DNA of 64,000 nucleotides from Bosea sp. F3-2 (GCF_008253865.1 NZ_CP042331.1:2480001-2544000); one strand, 5' to 3'; numbered from the stretch's first letter, positions 16,912 through 25,468 are shown. Translations and numbers: made by a program. The notes: a model not told the origin generated them from the letters alone.

Positions 16912-18540
16912 TCACGAATGTCGCGCGAGGACCCGCTTCACGCCCTCGACCAGCTCCGCCACCGGCACGGCGAACTGCGCTTCGGCCTGCTTGGCCTTGT
17001 GCTCGGCGGAGTCCTTGACGTCGCGGCTGGCGGCCGCGAGCTCGGCGCCGAGGATCAGGTCCTTGATGACGACCGTCCCGGCCTCGCGCTCCGAAGAGCC
17101 CTGGATTACCGCGCAGACAGCGCCGCGCCGGTCGGCGTATTTCATCTGGGCGTTGAAGCCGGAAGCGCCGAGATAGAGGTCGGCGCGCAGCAGCGGCTTG
17201 CCCTCGGCGTCCGTCGCCTGACGCAGCGCCGAGACCATCGCCTGATACCCAGGCATGAATTCCGGCGACTTGTTGTCCATTGCGGTGACGACGACGAGCG
17301 GCAGCTCGTTCTTGCTGTCGACGATCGGCGACTTCACCGCCTTCAGCGCCGAATAGAGCCGCGAGACGCCGATGGAGAAGCCGGTCGCCGGCACGGGCTC
17401 GGGCCGGAAGCGGCCGACGAGGCCGTCATAGCGCCCGCCGCCCGCGACCGAGCCGAAGCGCACCACCTGCCCGTCATCATTGGTGACCGGGAAGGTCAGC
17501 TCCACCTCGTAAACCGGGCCGGTGTAGTATTCGAGGCCTCGGACGACGGAGGGGTCGACGCGGATGCGGCCCGGACCATAGTCTGCGGCACGGAGCAGTT
17601 CCGCGATCTGACGAAGCTCTTCGACCCCTTCTAAACCACGCTGCGAGCCAACAACCGCGTCACGAGCAAATGAAAGAGTCATGTCATCGGACGGCCATGT
17701 CTCTTCGCCCCGCGAATCTCCAGCCGGGGCGGGTTCCGCTCGACGACGAGAAGCCTCGATCAGATCGGGATTACTTTCGCGGAAAGCGACTTGGCCTGTG
17801 AGGAGAAGAATGCGGTTAGCCTGCTCCTCGTTCAGACCCGCGCCCTTCGTAAAATCCCCGCTCTCGTCCTTGCGCCCCTCACCGAGCAGGAGCCGCACGC
17901 CTTCCGGCCCGAACTTGTCGAGCTTGTCGATCGCGCGCAGCACCGTCAGCCGTCGCCCCGCATTCTCTTCGCCGCCGAGCCCGATGGCTTCCATCACGCC
18001 GTCGAGCACCTTGCGGTTATTGACCTTCACGACATAGTCGCCGCGCTTGATGCCGAGCTTCTCCATCGTGTCGGCGGCAAGCATGCAGATCTCGGCATCG
18101 GCCGCGACGGAGCCCGAGCCGACGATATCGGCGTCGAACTGCATGAACTGGCGGAAGCGGCCCGGCCCCGGCTTCTCGTTGCGGAAGACGTAGCCTGCGC
18201 GATAGCTGCGATAGGGCTTTGGCAGCGCGTCGAAATTCTCGGCGACATAGCGGGCGAGCGGCGCCGTCAGGTCGTAGCGCAGCGAGAGCCACTGCTCGTC
18301 ATCGTCCTGGAAGGAGAAGACGCCCTCGTTCGGCCGGTCCTGGTCCGGCAGGAACTTCCCAAGCGCGTCGGTGTACTCGACGAAGGGCGTCTCGACCGGA
18401 TCGAAGCCATAGACCGAAAAGCTCTCGCGGATGACGGAGAGCATGCGCTCGGTGGCGGCGACATCGGCCGGGCCACGATCAACGAAGCCACGCGGCTGGC
18501 GGGCCTTCAGCTTGGCAGGGGCGGATTTGTCGGCGGACAT
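16912..18540 (-). CDS. hisS: Histidyl-tRNA synthetase
   Basis: HisRS charges tRNA-His. From the ATG at 18540 the protein has 542 residues and all class II motifs: RYDLTAPLARYVAENF, motif 2 YRAGYVFRNEKPGPGRFRQF, the histidine-binding YYTGPVYEVEL and GSVAGGGRYDGLVGRF, and motif 3 FSIGVSRLYSAL. The C-terminal anticodon-binding domain contains PLVVVTAMDN and IQGSSEREAGTVVIKDL. It is longer than typical bacterial enzymes. A hydrophilic stretch around 17635-17770 (ASRRRAEPAPAGDSRGEETW and the residues after it) looks like an insertion in the region between motifs 2 and 3. A start at 18639 is also open but adds an atypical leader. Confidence 0.96.
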   Translation of the reverse strand: MSADKSAPAKLKARQPRGFVDRGPADVAATERMLSVIRESFSVYGFDPVETPFVEYTDALGKFLPDQDRPNEGVFSFQDDDEQWLSLRYDLTAPLARYVAENFDALPKPYRSYRAGYVFRNEKPGPGRFRQFMQFDADIVGSGSVAADAEICMLAADTMEKLGIKRGDYVVKVNNRKVLDGVMEAIGLGGEENAGRRLTVLRAIDKLDKFGPEGVRLLLGEGRKDESGDFTKGAGLNEEQANRILLLTGQVAFRESNPDLIEASRRRAEPAPAGDSRGEETWPSDDMTLSFARDAVVGSQRGLEGVEELRQIAELLRAADYGPGRIRVDPSVVRGLEYYTGPVYEVELTFPVTNDDGQVVRFGSVAGGGRYDGLVGRFRPEPVPATGFSIGVSRLYSALKAVKSPIVDSKNELPLVVVTAMDNKSPEFMPGYQAMVSALRQATDAEGKPLLRADLYLGASGFNAQMKYADRRGAVCAVIQGSSEREAGTVVIKDLILGAELAAASRDVKDSAEHKAKQAEAQFAVPVAELVEGVKRVLARHS

Positions 18541-18643
18541 GGGCAATTCGCTTCGTACTGTCGGGCGATGTTGGTTTTGTCGGGTTTGTCGGCCGACACC
18601 GGCGTTCGGTAGACCGCGCGGGCGCAGGGAGCAAGTCACCAGG

Positions 18644-18684
18644 CGTCATTCTCGGGCGAAGCGAAGCGCAGACCCGAGAATCTC
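18644..18684. repeat. Half-copy of palindromic repeat family B (B1)
   Basis: CGTCATTCTCGGGCGAAGCG runs into GCGCAGACCCGAGAATCTCG, identical to the left half of copies B3 and B4, but the right half with AGCATGACG is absent. It is followed by a family E element. Confidence 0.72.
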
Positions 18685-18713
18685 GTTGCCCCAAGACGCG
18701 GGAACCTCGACAC

Positions 18714-18828
18714 GCTCTCCTCCCCCTTGTGGGGAGGAGTTGGAGGTGGGGGTGGTGCCGCTTGCACGCCCTCGCCAAGCGGCACCACCCCCATCCCCAT
18801 ACCCTTCCCCACAAGGGGGAAGGGAGAG
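18714..18828. repeat. Palindromic repeat, family E (copy E3)
   Basis: CTCTCCTCCCCCTTGTGGGG at the left is answered by CCCCACAAGGGGGAAGGGAG at the right; the middle carries GGTGGGGGTGGTGCCGCTTG pairing with CAAGCGGCACCACCCCCATC. It ends 5 bases before the glcF stop codon, so it forms the 3' end structure of the glc transcript. Confidence 0.82.
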
Positions 18829-18832
18829 CGCG

Positions 18833-20206
18833 CTACTCGGCGGCCGCAAGCCTGACTTCCCGCAACGGCCGATCCGCGATCCCCGCCTTCGCCAGCTTCT
18901 CCGGCAGCGGGCCGCCCGTCGCCCAATCCAGCAGCTCGGCGGTGTGGACGACCGGAGTCGTCGCGCCCTTGTCGGCAAAACCCTTCGCGAGCTGGGTCAT
19001 GCAGCCGATATTGCCGGTCGCGACCAGCACCGGCTTGGTGCGCTCGATATTGCCGATCTTGCGGTCGCGCAGGCGGTCGGCGATCTCGGGCTGGAGGATG
19101 TTGTAGACGCCGGCCGAGCCGCAGCAGATGTGGCCCTCCGGCACCTCCTTGACCTTGAAGCCCGCCCCCGACAGCAGCCGCTTCGGCCCGTCCTTGAGCT
19201 GCTGGCCATGCTGCATCGAGCAGGCGGAGTGATAGGCGATCGGCATGGCGACGTCGCGCACGGCCGAGAGTTCCAGCGTCTCCAGGAACTCGGTGATGTC
19301 CTTCGCCAGCGCAGAGACCTTCGCCGCCTTCTCGGCATAGGCCGGCTCGTTGCGGAACATGAAGCCGTAATCCTTGATCGTCGTGCCGCAGCCCGAGGCG
19401 GTGATCAGGATAGCGTCGAGCCCCTCGCCTTCGGCCTCCGCCATCCAGGCGTCGATGTTCGCGCGGGCGAAGGCGAGCGCGTCATGCTCCTGCCCCATAT
19501 GGTGAACGAGAGCGCCGCAGCAGCCCTCGCCCTTCGGCAACACAACCTCGACGCCGTGGCGGTTGAGCAGACGGATCGTCGCCTCGTTGATCGCGGGATC
19601 GAGCACCGGCTGGGCGCAGCCGGAGAGCAGCGCGACGCGCTTCGTCCGTGCCGCGGGCGGCGGGAAGCTCTGCGGGCCTTCCATGGTGGAGCGCGTCGGC
19701 AACCGCACCGGCGCCAGCGCCAGCATCGCCTTCAGCCGCGGCCCGACGACGGGAACCACACCCAGCACGGGCATCAGGGGCTTGCCGACCAGCGCCGCCA
19801 GCATCGCTGCGCGGAAGCGGCCGGGATAGGGCAGGATCGCCGCCAGAACCTTGCGCAGCAGCCGGTCGTGCCAGGAGCGGCGATAGGTCTCCTCGATATG
19901 GGCGCGGGCATGGTCGACGAGGTGCATGTAGTGCACGCCCGAGGGGCAGGTCGTCATGCAGGAGAGGCAGGAGAGGCAGCGGTCGATATGGGTGACGACT
20001 TCCGGCGTGGCCGGCTTGCCGTTCTCCAGCATGTCCTTGATCAGGTAGATGCGGCCGCGCGGGGAATCGAGCTCGTCGCCGAGCAGCAGATAGGTCGGGC
20101 AGGTCGCGGTGCAGAAGCCGCAATGCACGCAAGTGCGCAGGATCTTCTCCGAGGCCGGCATGCGCGGGTCGGAGGCAAGGCGTTCGGGGGTGAAGTTGGT
20201 CTGCAT
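18833..20206 (-). CDS. glcF: Glycolate oxidase iron-sulfur subunit GlcF
   Basis: GlcF carries electrons from the flavin subunits of glycolate oxidase, which converts glycolate to glyoxylate at the inner membrane. The 457-residue protein has two 4Fe-4S ferredoxin motifs, CVHCGFCTATCP (Cys26, 29, 32, 36) and CLSCLSCMTTCP (from Cys77), then two CCG domains with GEGCCGALVHHMG and EGHICCGSAGVYN. The ATG at 20206 shares one base with the glcE stop (TGATG), so translation is coupled. Downstream, the family E repeat E3 forms the end of the operon. Confidence 0.96.
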   Translation of the reverse strand: MQTNFTPERLASDPRMPASEKILRTCVHCGFCTATCPTYLLLGDELDSPRGRIYLIKDMLENGKPATPEVVTHIDRCLSCLSCMTTCPSGVHYMHLVDHARAHIEETYRRSWHDRLLRKVLAAILPYPGRFRAAMLAALVGKPLMPVLGVVPVVGPRLKAMLALAPVRLPTRSTMEGPQSFPPPAARTKRVALLSGCAQPVLDPAINEATIRLLNRHGVEVVLPKGEGCCGALVHHMGQEHDALAFARANIDAWMAEAEGEGLDAILITASGCGTTIKDYGFMFRNEPAYAEKAAKVSALAKDITEFLETLELSAVRDVAMPIAYHSACSMQHGQQLKDGPKRLLSGAGFKVKEVPEGHICCGSAGVYNILQPEIADRLRDRKIGNIERTKPVLVATGNIGCMTQLAKGFADKGATTPVVHTAELLDWATGGPLPEKLAKAGIADRPLREVRLAAAE

Positions 20207-21393
20207 CAGATCCCCGCATACATCCGGCCGGGCTCGAAGATGCCGGCCGGGTCGAAGCTCTTCTTGATGCCGGCCGTCACCCGCATCAGCGGCTCGGCCA
20301 GCGGCTGGAACACCGCGACGGCGGCGCGCACCGCATCGGGCGCGCGCACCAGCGTGGCGTGGCCGCCGAGCGGCTTCAGCGCGGTGCGGATGGCGGCGGC
20401 ACCGGCATCGCCATCGGCTGGAGCCGCCAGCCATAGCAGCCCGCCGCCCCAGTCGTAGAACCAGCGCGCGCCCGGCAGCATCCGCCCGATCGCCGCGGCG
20501 ACCTTCGCGCCATCCGTCGGCTTGAGCGAGAGCCGCCAGACCGCCTCGCCCGTTCCGGCGAAGAAGGCGGCGTCGCGGATATCGCGCCAGAGCGCGGCCA
20601 TGTCCTCGCCTTCCAGCCGATCGGGCACGCCGTATTCGCCGAGCAGCAAGGCGAGCTCGCCGGCACGGTACGCGATCGAGTCCGGAAAGTTCTCCAGCCG
20701 CAGCAGCGTCACAGCCTCCTCCCCGGCGAGGCCGGCGGGAAGATGCGCCGCGGCCATCGGCTCGAAGGGCGAGCCCAGCGCGTTCGACAGCAGCGCGACG
20801 CCCTGCGCGTCCGACAGCCCCCGCCATTGCAGCGTCACGATCTCCGCCGGCTTCGGCAGCACCCGGAAGGTGACTTCGGTGAGGAAGCCGAGCGTGCCAT
20901 GGCTGCCGCTGACGAGCTTCACCAGATCGAGGCCGGTGACGTTCTTCATCACCCGCCCGCCGGATTTGATCATCTCGCCGCGGCCGTTGATCATGCGGAT
21001 GCCGATCAGGGAATCGCGCGCGGCGCCAGCATTGATGCGGCGGGGGCCGGAGATGTTGCAGGCAGCGACAGCGCCGATCGTCGGCTCGCCCTCGGTGCCG
21101 TAGAGAGCGCGATGGTCCATCGGCTCGAAGGGCAGCATCTGGCCGCGTTCGGCGAGCGTCTCCTGCACCAGGGCAAGCGGCGTGCCGGCGCGCGCGGCGA
21201 TAACCATCTCCGCTGGCTCGTAGAGGGTGATGCCGGTGAGGCCCGCGCTGGACAGGGTGCTCGCGGCCTGAGCAGGGCGGCCAAGGCCAGCGCGCGTGCC
21301 GCCGCCGCGCAGGGTGAGCGGCGTGGCGCTGTCGATGACCGACTTCACGACGGCGCAGGCCTGCGCCTCGGTGGTGGGAGTGTGGATGATCAT
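20206..21393 (-). CDS. glcE: Glycolate oxidase FAD-binding subunit GlcE
   Basis: A 395-residue FAD-linked oxidase subunit. It shows the shortened PCMH-type FAD domain (TPLTLRGGGTRAGLGRP; ISGPRRINAGAARDSLIGIRMINGRGE; VMKNVTGLDLVKLVSGSHGTLGFLTEVTFRVLP) and ends KKSFDPAGIFEPGRMYAGI. With GlcD and GlcF it forms glycolate oxidase. I took the ATG at 21393; a TTG two codons upstream also fits. Unlike the tight glcE-glcF junction, glcE is parted from glcD by a family C repeat and a GIY-YIG gene, so it may be expressed from a processed or separate transcript. Confidence 0.93.
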   Translation of the reverse strand: MIIHTPTTEAQACAVVKSVIDSATPLTLRGGGTRAGLGRPAQAASTLSSAGLTGITLYEPAEMVIAARAGTPLALVQETLAERGQMLPFEPMDHRALYGTEGEPTIGAVAACNISGPRRINAGAARDSLIGIRMINGRGEMIKSGGRVMKNVTGLDLVKLVSGSHGTLGFLTEVTFRVLPKPAEIVTLQWRGLSDAQGVALLSNALGSPFEPMAAAHLPAGLAGEEAVTLLRLENFPDSIAYRAGELALLLGEYGVPDRLEGEDMAALWRDIRDAAFFAGTGEAVWRLSLKPTDGAKVAAAIGRMLPGARWFYDWGGGLLWLAAPADGDAGAAAIRTALKPLGGHATLVRAPDAVRAAVAVFQPLAEPLMRVTAGIKKSFDPAGIFEPGRMYAGI

Positions 21394-21407
21394 GTGCAAG
21401 CTCCCCC

Positions 21408-21550
21408 GTCATTCCGGGGCGCGCCGAAGGCGTGAGCCCGGAACCCATGAACACGACATATATCATCGTGCGTTGGGCGCTTCCCGTTCCTTGCAACGTC
21501 GTGTTCAGGGGCTCCGGGATCTTCGCTGCGCGAAGCCCCGGAATGACGGG
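21408..21550. repeat. Palindromic repeat, family C (copy C1), inside the glc locus
   Basis: CGTCATTCCGGGGCGCGCC at the left and GAAGCCCCGGAATGACGG at the right are inverted, with GAGCCCGGAACCCATGAACA and TGTTCAGGGGCTCCGGG inside. It lies between glcE and the GIY-YIG gene. Confidence 0.84.
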
Positions 21551-21556
21551 GGAGGT

Positions 21557-21841
21557 TCACTGCGCCAATAGCGGATACAGATCCGTCCAATCGGGATTGT
21601 TCTCCTCGATCAGGTTGATCTTCCATTGTCGCCGCCACTTCTTGATGTCCTTCTCCCGATCGATCGCGTTCGTGGCCGTCGCATGCTCGTACCAAACCAA
21701 CCGATCGACGCCGTATTTGCGCGAAAAGCCAGGGACGATCTTGCTCCTGTGCTCCTGGATACGGCGGGCGAGATCGCGGGTAACGCCGAGATAGAGCGTT
21801 CCGTCTCGTCTGCTCGCCAGCAGATAGACGTGAAACGGCAA
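21557..21841 (-). CDS. GIY-YIG nuclease family protein (COG2827 type)
   Basis: The 94-residue protein consists of one GIY-YIG domain: FHVYLLASRRDGTLYLGVTR carries the two variant motifs (VYLLA and YLGVT), followed by RIQEHR, KYGVDRLVWYEHA and AIDREKDIKKWRRQWKINLI with the expected conserved Glu. Stand-alone proteins of this kind are common in alphaproteobacteria and their job is not established; DNA repair or processing is only a guess. The start is a TTG at 21841 with GAGGGG just upstream, and it lies 15 bases after the glcD stop, so it is probably co-transcribed with glcD. Its position inside a glc operon is unusual. Confidence 0.88.
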   Translation of the reverse strand: MPFHVYLLASRRDGTLYLGVTRDLARRIQEHRSKIVPGFSRKYGVDRLVWYEHATATNAIDREKDIKKWRRQWKINLIEENNPDWTDLYPLLAQ

Positions 21842-21856
21842 GAAGCCCCTCCCCCA

Positions 21857-23293
21857 TCACGCCGGGATCCGTCCTTCCAGCGGAAACACCTTCGCCGGGT
21901 TGAGCAGCCAGCGCTCGTCGAACACCGCCCTGACCCGCATCTGCTGGGCGAGATCGGCTTCGTTGAACTGGAAGGTCATCAGGTCGCGCTTCTCGATGCC
22001 GACGCCGTGCTCGCCGGTGAGGCAGCCGCCGACCTCGACGCAGAGCTTGAGGATGTCCATGCCGGCATCCTCCGCCTTTTGCGCCTCGACCGGATCATTG
22101 CAGTTGTAGAGGATGAGCGGGTGCAAATTGCCGTCGCCAGCATGGAAGACATTGGCGACGCGTAGGCCGTAGCTCTTCACGATCTCGTCCATCCGGCGCA
22201 GGACGTGCGGCAGCTGGCCGGTCGGGATCGTGCCGTCCATGCAGATGTAGTCGGCGATGCGGCCGGTGGCGCCGAAGGCGGATTTGCGGCCCTTCCAGAT
22301 CGCCGCCGCCTCCATCGCCGATTTCGATTCCTTGACGGTGGTGACACCATGCTCGCGGGCGATGGCGACGATGCGGGCGAGCTGGGCATCCATCTCCTCG
22401 TCCGAGCCCTCGACCTCGATGATCAGCAGCGCGCCGCAATCCATCGGATAGCCGGCCTTGGCGAAGGCCTCGCAGATCTCGATCGCCGGCTTGTCCATGA
22501 ACTCCATCGCCACCGGGATGATGCCGGCGCCGATGATCGCCGCCACGGCCGCGCCGGCCTGCTCGCTGGTCGGAAAGCCGAACAGCACGGGGCGTGCGCC
22601 CTCCGAGGAGCGCAGGATGCGCACCGTCGCCTCGGTGATGATGCCGAGCTGGCCCTCCGAGCCGTTGATCAGGCCGAGCAGGTCGTAGCCCGGCGAATCG
22701 AGATGGCCGCCGCCGATCTCGACGATACTGCCATCGAGCATGACCATCGTGACGCCGAGCACATTGTTGGTGGTAACGCCGTATTTCAGGCAATGCGCCC
22801 CGCCCGAGTTCATGCCGATATTGCCGCCGATCGAGCAGGCGAGCTGCGAGGACGGATCCGGAGCGTAGAAAAAGCCTTCGGCGGAGACAGCATCCGTCAC
22901 CGCGAGATTGGTGACGCCGGCCTGCACCTTGGCCGTGCGGTTGGCGTAGTCGATCTCGAGGATGCGGTTCATCTTCGCGACACCGATCACCACCGCGTCC
23001 TCCTGCGGGATCGCGCCGCCGGACAACGAGGTGCCGGAGCCACGCGGGATCACCGGCACGCCCTGCTCAAGGCAATAGCGCAGCACGGCCGCCACCTCCT
23101 GCGTGGTCGAGGGCAGCACGACCGCGAGCGGCATGCGGCGATAGGCGGTCAGCGCATCGGTCTCGTAGGGGCGGCGCTCATCATCGCTGGTGATCAGGGC
23201 ATCCGGCGCGACCAAGCCGGTGAGGCCGGCGATGATCGATTCGCGGCGGGCGAGGATGCCGGCATCCGGCACCGGAAAAGCTATCGCGCTCAT
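21857..23293 (-). CDS. glcD: Glycolate oxidase FAD-linked subunit GlcD
   Basis: The 478-residue protein is a full FAD-linked oxidase of the vanillyl-alcohol-oxidase fold. The FAD-binding PCMH domain has PVIPRGSGTSLSGGAIP and CSIGGNIGMNSGGAHCLKYG (about 80-180), with SPGYDLLGLINGSEGQLGIITEA after it. The C-terminal domain has FHAGDGNLHPLILYN and TGEHGVGIEKRD, whose His residues are at the active site. It is the catalytic subunit of glycolate oxidase or a close D-2-hydroxyacid dehydrogenase. It diverges from a LysR gene with 136 bases between, and the putative operator there may control both. Confidence 0.94.
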   Translation of the reverse strand: MSAIAFPVPDAGILARRESIIAGLTGLVAPDALITSDDERRPYETDALTAYRRMPLAVVLPSTTQEVAAVLRYCLEQGVPVIPRGSGTSLSGGAIPQEDAVVIGVAKMNRILEIDYANRTAKVQAGVTNLAVTDAVSAEGFFYAPDPSSQLACSIGGNIGMNSGGAHCLKYGVTTNNVLGVTMVMLDGSIVEIGGGHLDSPGYDLLGLINGSEGQLGIITEATVRILRSSEGARPVLFGFPTSEQAGAAVAAIIGAGIIPVAMEFMDKPAIEICEAFAKAGYPMDCGALLIIEVEGSDEEMDAQLARIVAIAREHGVTTVKESKSAMEAAAIWKGRKSAFGATGRIADYICMDGTIPTGQLPHVLRRMDEIVKSYGLRVANVFHAGDGNLHPLILYNCNDPVEAQKAEDAGMDILKLCVEVGGCLTGEHGVGIEKRDLMTFQFNEADLAQQMRVRAVFDERWLLNPAKVFPLEGRIPA

Positions 23294-23401
23294 CGCTCCC
23301 TCCCATCTTCATGGCACCGGGGCGCCGTTCTCAGCGCCTTGTTTGCGCTGCAGATTAGATCAATTCAATGGCTCTTGCAGCGCGGCCAAAGCCAGCCATT
23401 A

Positions 23402-23416
23402 TTTCCAGATTGGAAA
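23402..23416. promoter_or_regulatory. Candidate LysR-type operator between glcD and lysR
   Basis: TTTCCA-GAT-TGGAAA is a perfect 15-bp palindrome containing the T-N11-A pattern of LysR sites (T23403, A23415). It lies 13 bases before the lysR start in the glcD-lysR divergent region. Confidence 0.5.
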
Positions 23417-23429
23417 AGGTGGTGGGTTG

Positions 23430-24335
23430 ATGGATCGATTCGGCGATCTCGATGTGTTTGCGCATGTGGTGACGGCGAAAAGCATGTCGGCGGCCGGCCG
23501 GCAGCTCAATCTGTCGCCCGCCGTCATCTCGAAGCGTATCCGCCGGCTCGAGGAGCGGCTCGGTGTGCGCCTGCTCCAGCGCACCACCCGTCAGCTGGCG
23601 CTGACCGAGGCGGGCCAGGGCTTCTATGAGCGCGTCGTCTCGATCCTGTCCTCGATCGAAGAGGCCGAGGCCTGGGTCGCGAGCGGCGCCGGCCAGGTGC
23701 GGGGCACGTTGCGCGTCTCTGCGCCGACCTCGTTCGGGCGGATGCATGTCGCGCCGCATCTCAAGCGCTTCCTCGACGGCCATCCGCTGGTGACGGTCGA
23801 GCTCGTTCTGAGCGACGCCTTCGTCGATGTCGTCGGCGAAGGCTTCGATCTGGCGATCCGCATCGCCGATCTGCAGGATTCCAGCCTCGTCGCCAAGCGG
23901 CTCGCCCCGAACCACCGCGTGCTTTGCGCCACACCGGGCTATCTCACCACCCATGGCACGCCAACCGAGATCGGCGACCTCGCCCGCCATACGCTGATCG
24001 CCCACAACACGGATCATTGGCGCCTCGACGGCCCGGAAGGCCCGGTCTCGGTGCGCGTCAACGGCCCCTTGCGGACCAATTCGAGCGAGGTGGTGCGCGA
24101 GGCGCTGCTGGCTGGCGTCGGCATCGCGCTGCGCTCGACCTGGGATGTCGGGCCGGAACTGAAATCCGGCGCGCTGCAACGTGTGCTGCCGGCCTATGCG
24201 GTCGGCTCGCGGGTCGCTGTCTACGCGGTTTATCCGAGCCGCCGGCATATGGAGCAAAAGGTGCGCGCCTTCGTCGATTATCTGGCCGATCTCTACGGCG
24301 CCACGCCCTATTGGGATGCGGGGCTTGCACTCTAG
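23430..24335 (+). CDS. LysR family transcriptional regulator
   Basis: The 301-residue protein has the LysR N-terminal winged helix (DLDVFAHVVTAKSMSAAGRQLNLSPAVISKRIRRLEERLGVRLLQRTTRQLALTEAG, residues about 5-62) and an effector domain starting near VRGTLRVSAPTSFGRMHVAP. The PxxISKRIxxLE helix is typical of the LysR group that regulates catabolic genes. The ATG at 23430 follows GGTGGG. It is divergent from glcD and followed in the same direction by an SMP-30 lactonase gene 60 bases on, so glycolate genes and the lactonase are the likely targets; this is inference from position. Confidence 0.93.
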   Translation: MDRFGDLDVFAHVVTAKSMSAAGRQLNLSPAVISKRIRRLEERLGVRLLQRTTRQLALTEAGQGFYERVVSILSSIEEAEAWVASGAGQVRGTLRVSAPTSFGRMHVAPHLKRFLDGHPLVTVELVLSDAFVDVVGEGFDLAIRIADLQDSSLVAKRLAPNHRVLCATPGYLTTHGTPTEIGDLARHTLIAHNTDHWRLDGPEGPVSVRVNGPLRTNSSEVVREALLAGVGIALRSTWDVGPELKSGALQRVLPAYAVGSRVAVYAVYPSRRHMEQKVRAFVDYLADLYGATPYWDAGLAL

Positions 24336-24395
24336 GCGCTTGCCGCCGGACCTCGCGGCGGGGATGCTCCAGCCAAATCGTCAGGGAGGAATGAC

Positions 24396-25328
24396 ATGTT
24401 CGGTGTGCTCGAAGGCACGGGGGTTTCGGTCCTCGATCCGCGGTTCCACCGCGTCATCCCGGGCTCGGCCCGGGTCGAGCGGCTGTGGACGGGCGCACGC
24501 TGGTCGGAGGAGCCGGCCTGGTTCCCGGCGCACAACACGCTGGTCTGGTCGGATATCCCGAACAACCGGATGCTGCGTTACGATGCGCTCTCCGGCCATG
24601 TCGGCACCTTCCGCCAGCCGGCGCGCAACGCCAATGGCAACACCGTCGATGCACAGGGCCGGCTCGTCACCTGCGAGCATGGCGGGCGGCAGGTCACGCG
24701 CACCGAACATGACGGCTCGATCACCGTGCTGGCGAGCCACTATGGCGGCAAGCGCCTGAACTCGCCCAACGACGTAGTGGTGAAGTCGGACGGCTCGATC
24801 TGGTTCACCGATCCCGACTACGGCATCCTCACCGATTACGAAGGCGACAAATCGCCTAGCGAGATCGGTGCCTGCCATGTCTACCGGATCGACGGCGAGA
24901 GCGGCGAGATCGCGATCGTCGCCGATGATTTCGTCAAGCCCAACGGCCTCGCCTTCTCGCCGGACGAGAGCATCCTCTACATCGCCGATACCGGCGCGAG
25001 CCACGACCCCGAGAACGGGCCACGGCATATCCGCAGCTTCACGATCGAGAGCGACGGCTGCACGCTCGGCGCATCCAAGGTGTTCGCCACCTGCACAGCC
25101 GGGCTGTTCGACGGCTTCCGTCTGGACATCGCCGGCCGCATCTGGACGAGCGCGGCCGATGGCGTCCACATCTACCATCCGGACGGCACGCTGATCGGCA
25201 AGGTCGCGATCCCGGAGATCGTCGCCAATGTCTGCTGGGGCGGCCCCAAGCTCAATCGCCTGTTCATCTGCGGCACGACTTCGCTCTATTCCGTGATGAC
25301 GCACACCAACGGCGCCATGCGGCCCTAA
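24396..25328 (+). CDS. SMP-30/gluconolactonase family protein
   Basis: A 310-residue six-bladed beta-propeller protein. Metal-site residues of the SMP-30 family can be seen: Glu in WSEEPAWFP, Asn in ARNANGNTVDAQGRLVTCEH, Asn in DDFVKPNGLAFSPDE, and Asp in DGFRLDIAGRIWTS, together with NDVVVKSDGSIWFTDPDYG. Family enzymes hydrolyse sugar lactones such as glucono-1,5-lactone, using a divalent metal. No signal peptide is visible, so it acts in the cytoplasm. A strong AGGGAGGA ribosome site precedes the ATG. It follows lysR in the same direction and may form a two-gene transcript with it. The exact lactone is unknown. Confidence 0.9.
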   Translation: MFGVLEGTGVSVLDPRFHRVIPGSARVERLWTGARWSEEPAWFPAHNTLVWSDIPNNRMLRYDALSGHVGTFRQPARNANGNTVDAQGRLVTCEHGGRQVTRTEHDGSITVLASHYGGKRLNSPNDVVVKSDGSIWFTDPDYGILTDYEGDKSPSEIGACHVYRIDGESGEIAIVADDFVKPNGLAFSPDESILYIADTGASHDPENGPRHIRSFTIESDGCTLGASKVFATCTAGLFDGFRLDIAGRIWTSAADGVHIYHPDGTLIGKVAIPEIVANVCWGGPKLNRLFICGTTSLYSVMTHTNGAMRP

Positions 25329-25375
25329 TCCGGCGCAGCGTCGCGGGACATCGGCCTTCCTTGTGATCACCGCCT

Positions 25376-25468
25376 CGTCATTGCGAGCGCAGCGAAGCAA
25401 TCGAGGAGGACTGGGTTGAACGCCTCACGCAATCCCCCTGGATTGCTTCGCTGCGCTCGCAATGACGG
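25376..25468. repeat. Palindromic repeat, family D (copy D2)
   Basis: CGTCATTGCGAGCGCAGCGA and TCGCTGCGCTCGCAATGACGG are exact inverted ends; the centre resembles copy D3 (GGGTTGAACGCCTCAC) rather than D1 and D4. It lies between the convergent lactonase and AbrB-type genes. Confidence 0.87.

Noticed and set aside
15599..18540. hisZ as a broken duplicate of hisS
   Set aside because: Both have intact but different sequences; hisZ overlaps hisG and lacks the anticodon domain as HisZ should.
18833..21496. Possible fusion of glcE and glcF in an 887-residue frame
   Set aside because: The N-terminal half of that frame is an off-frame reading of glcE; the real glcE ends at 20206 in another frame and glcF starts there with ATG.
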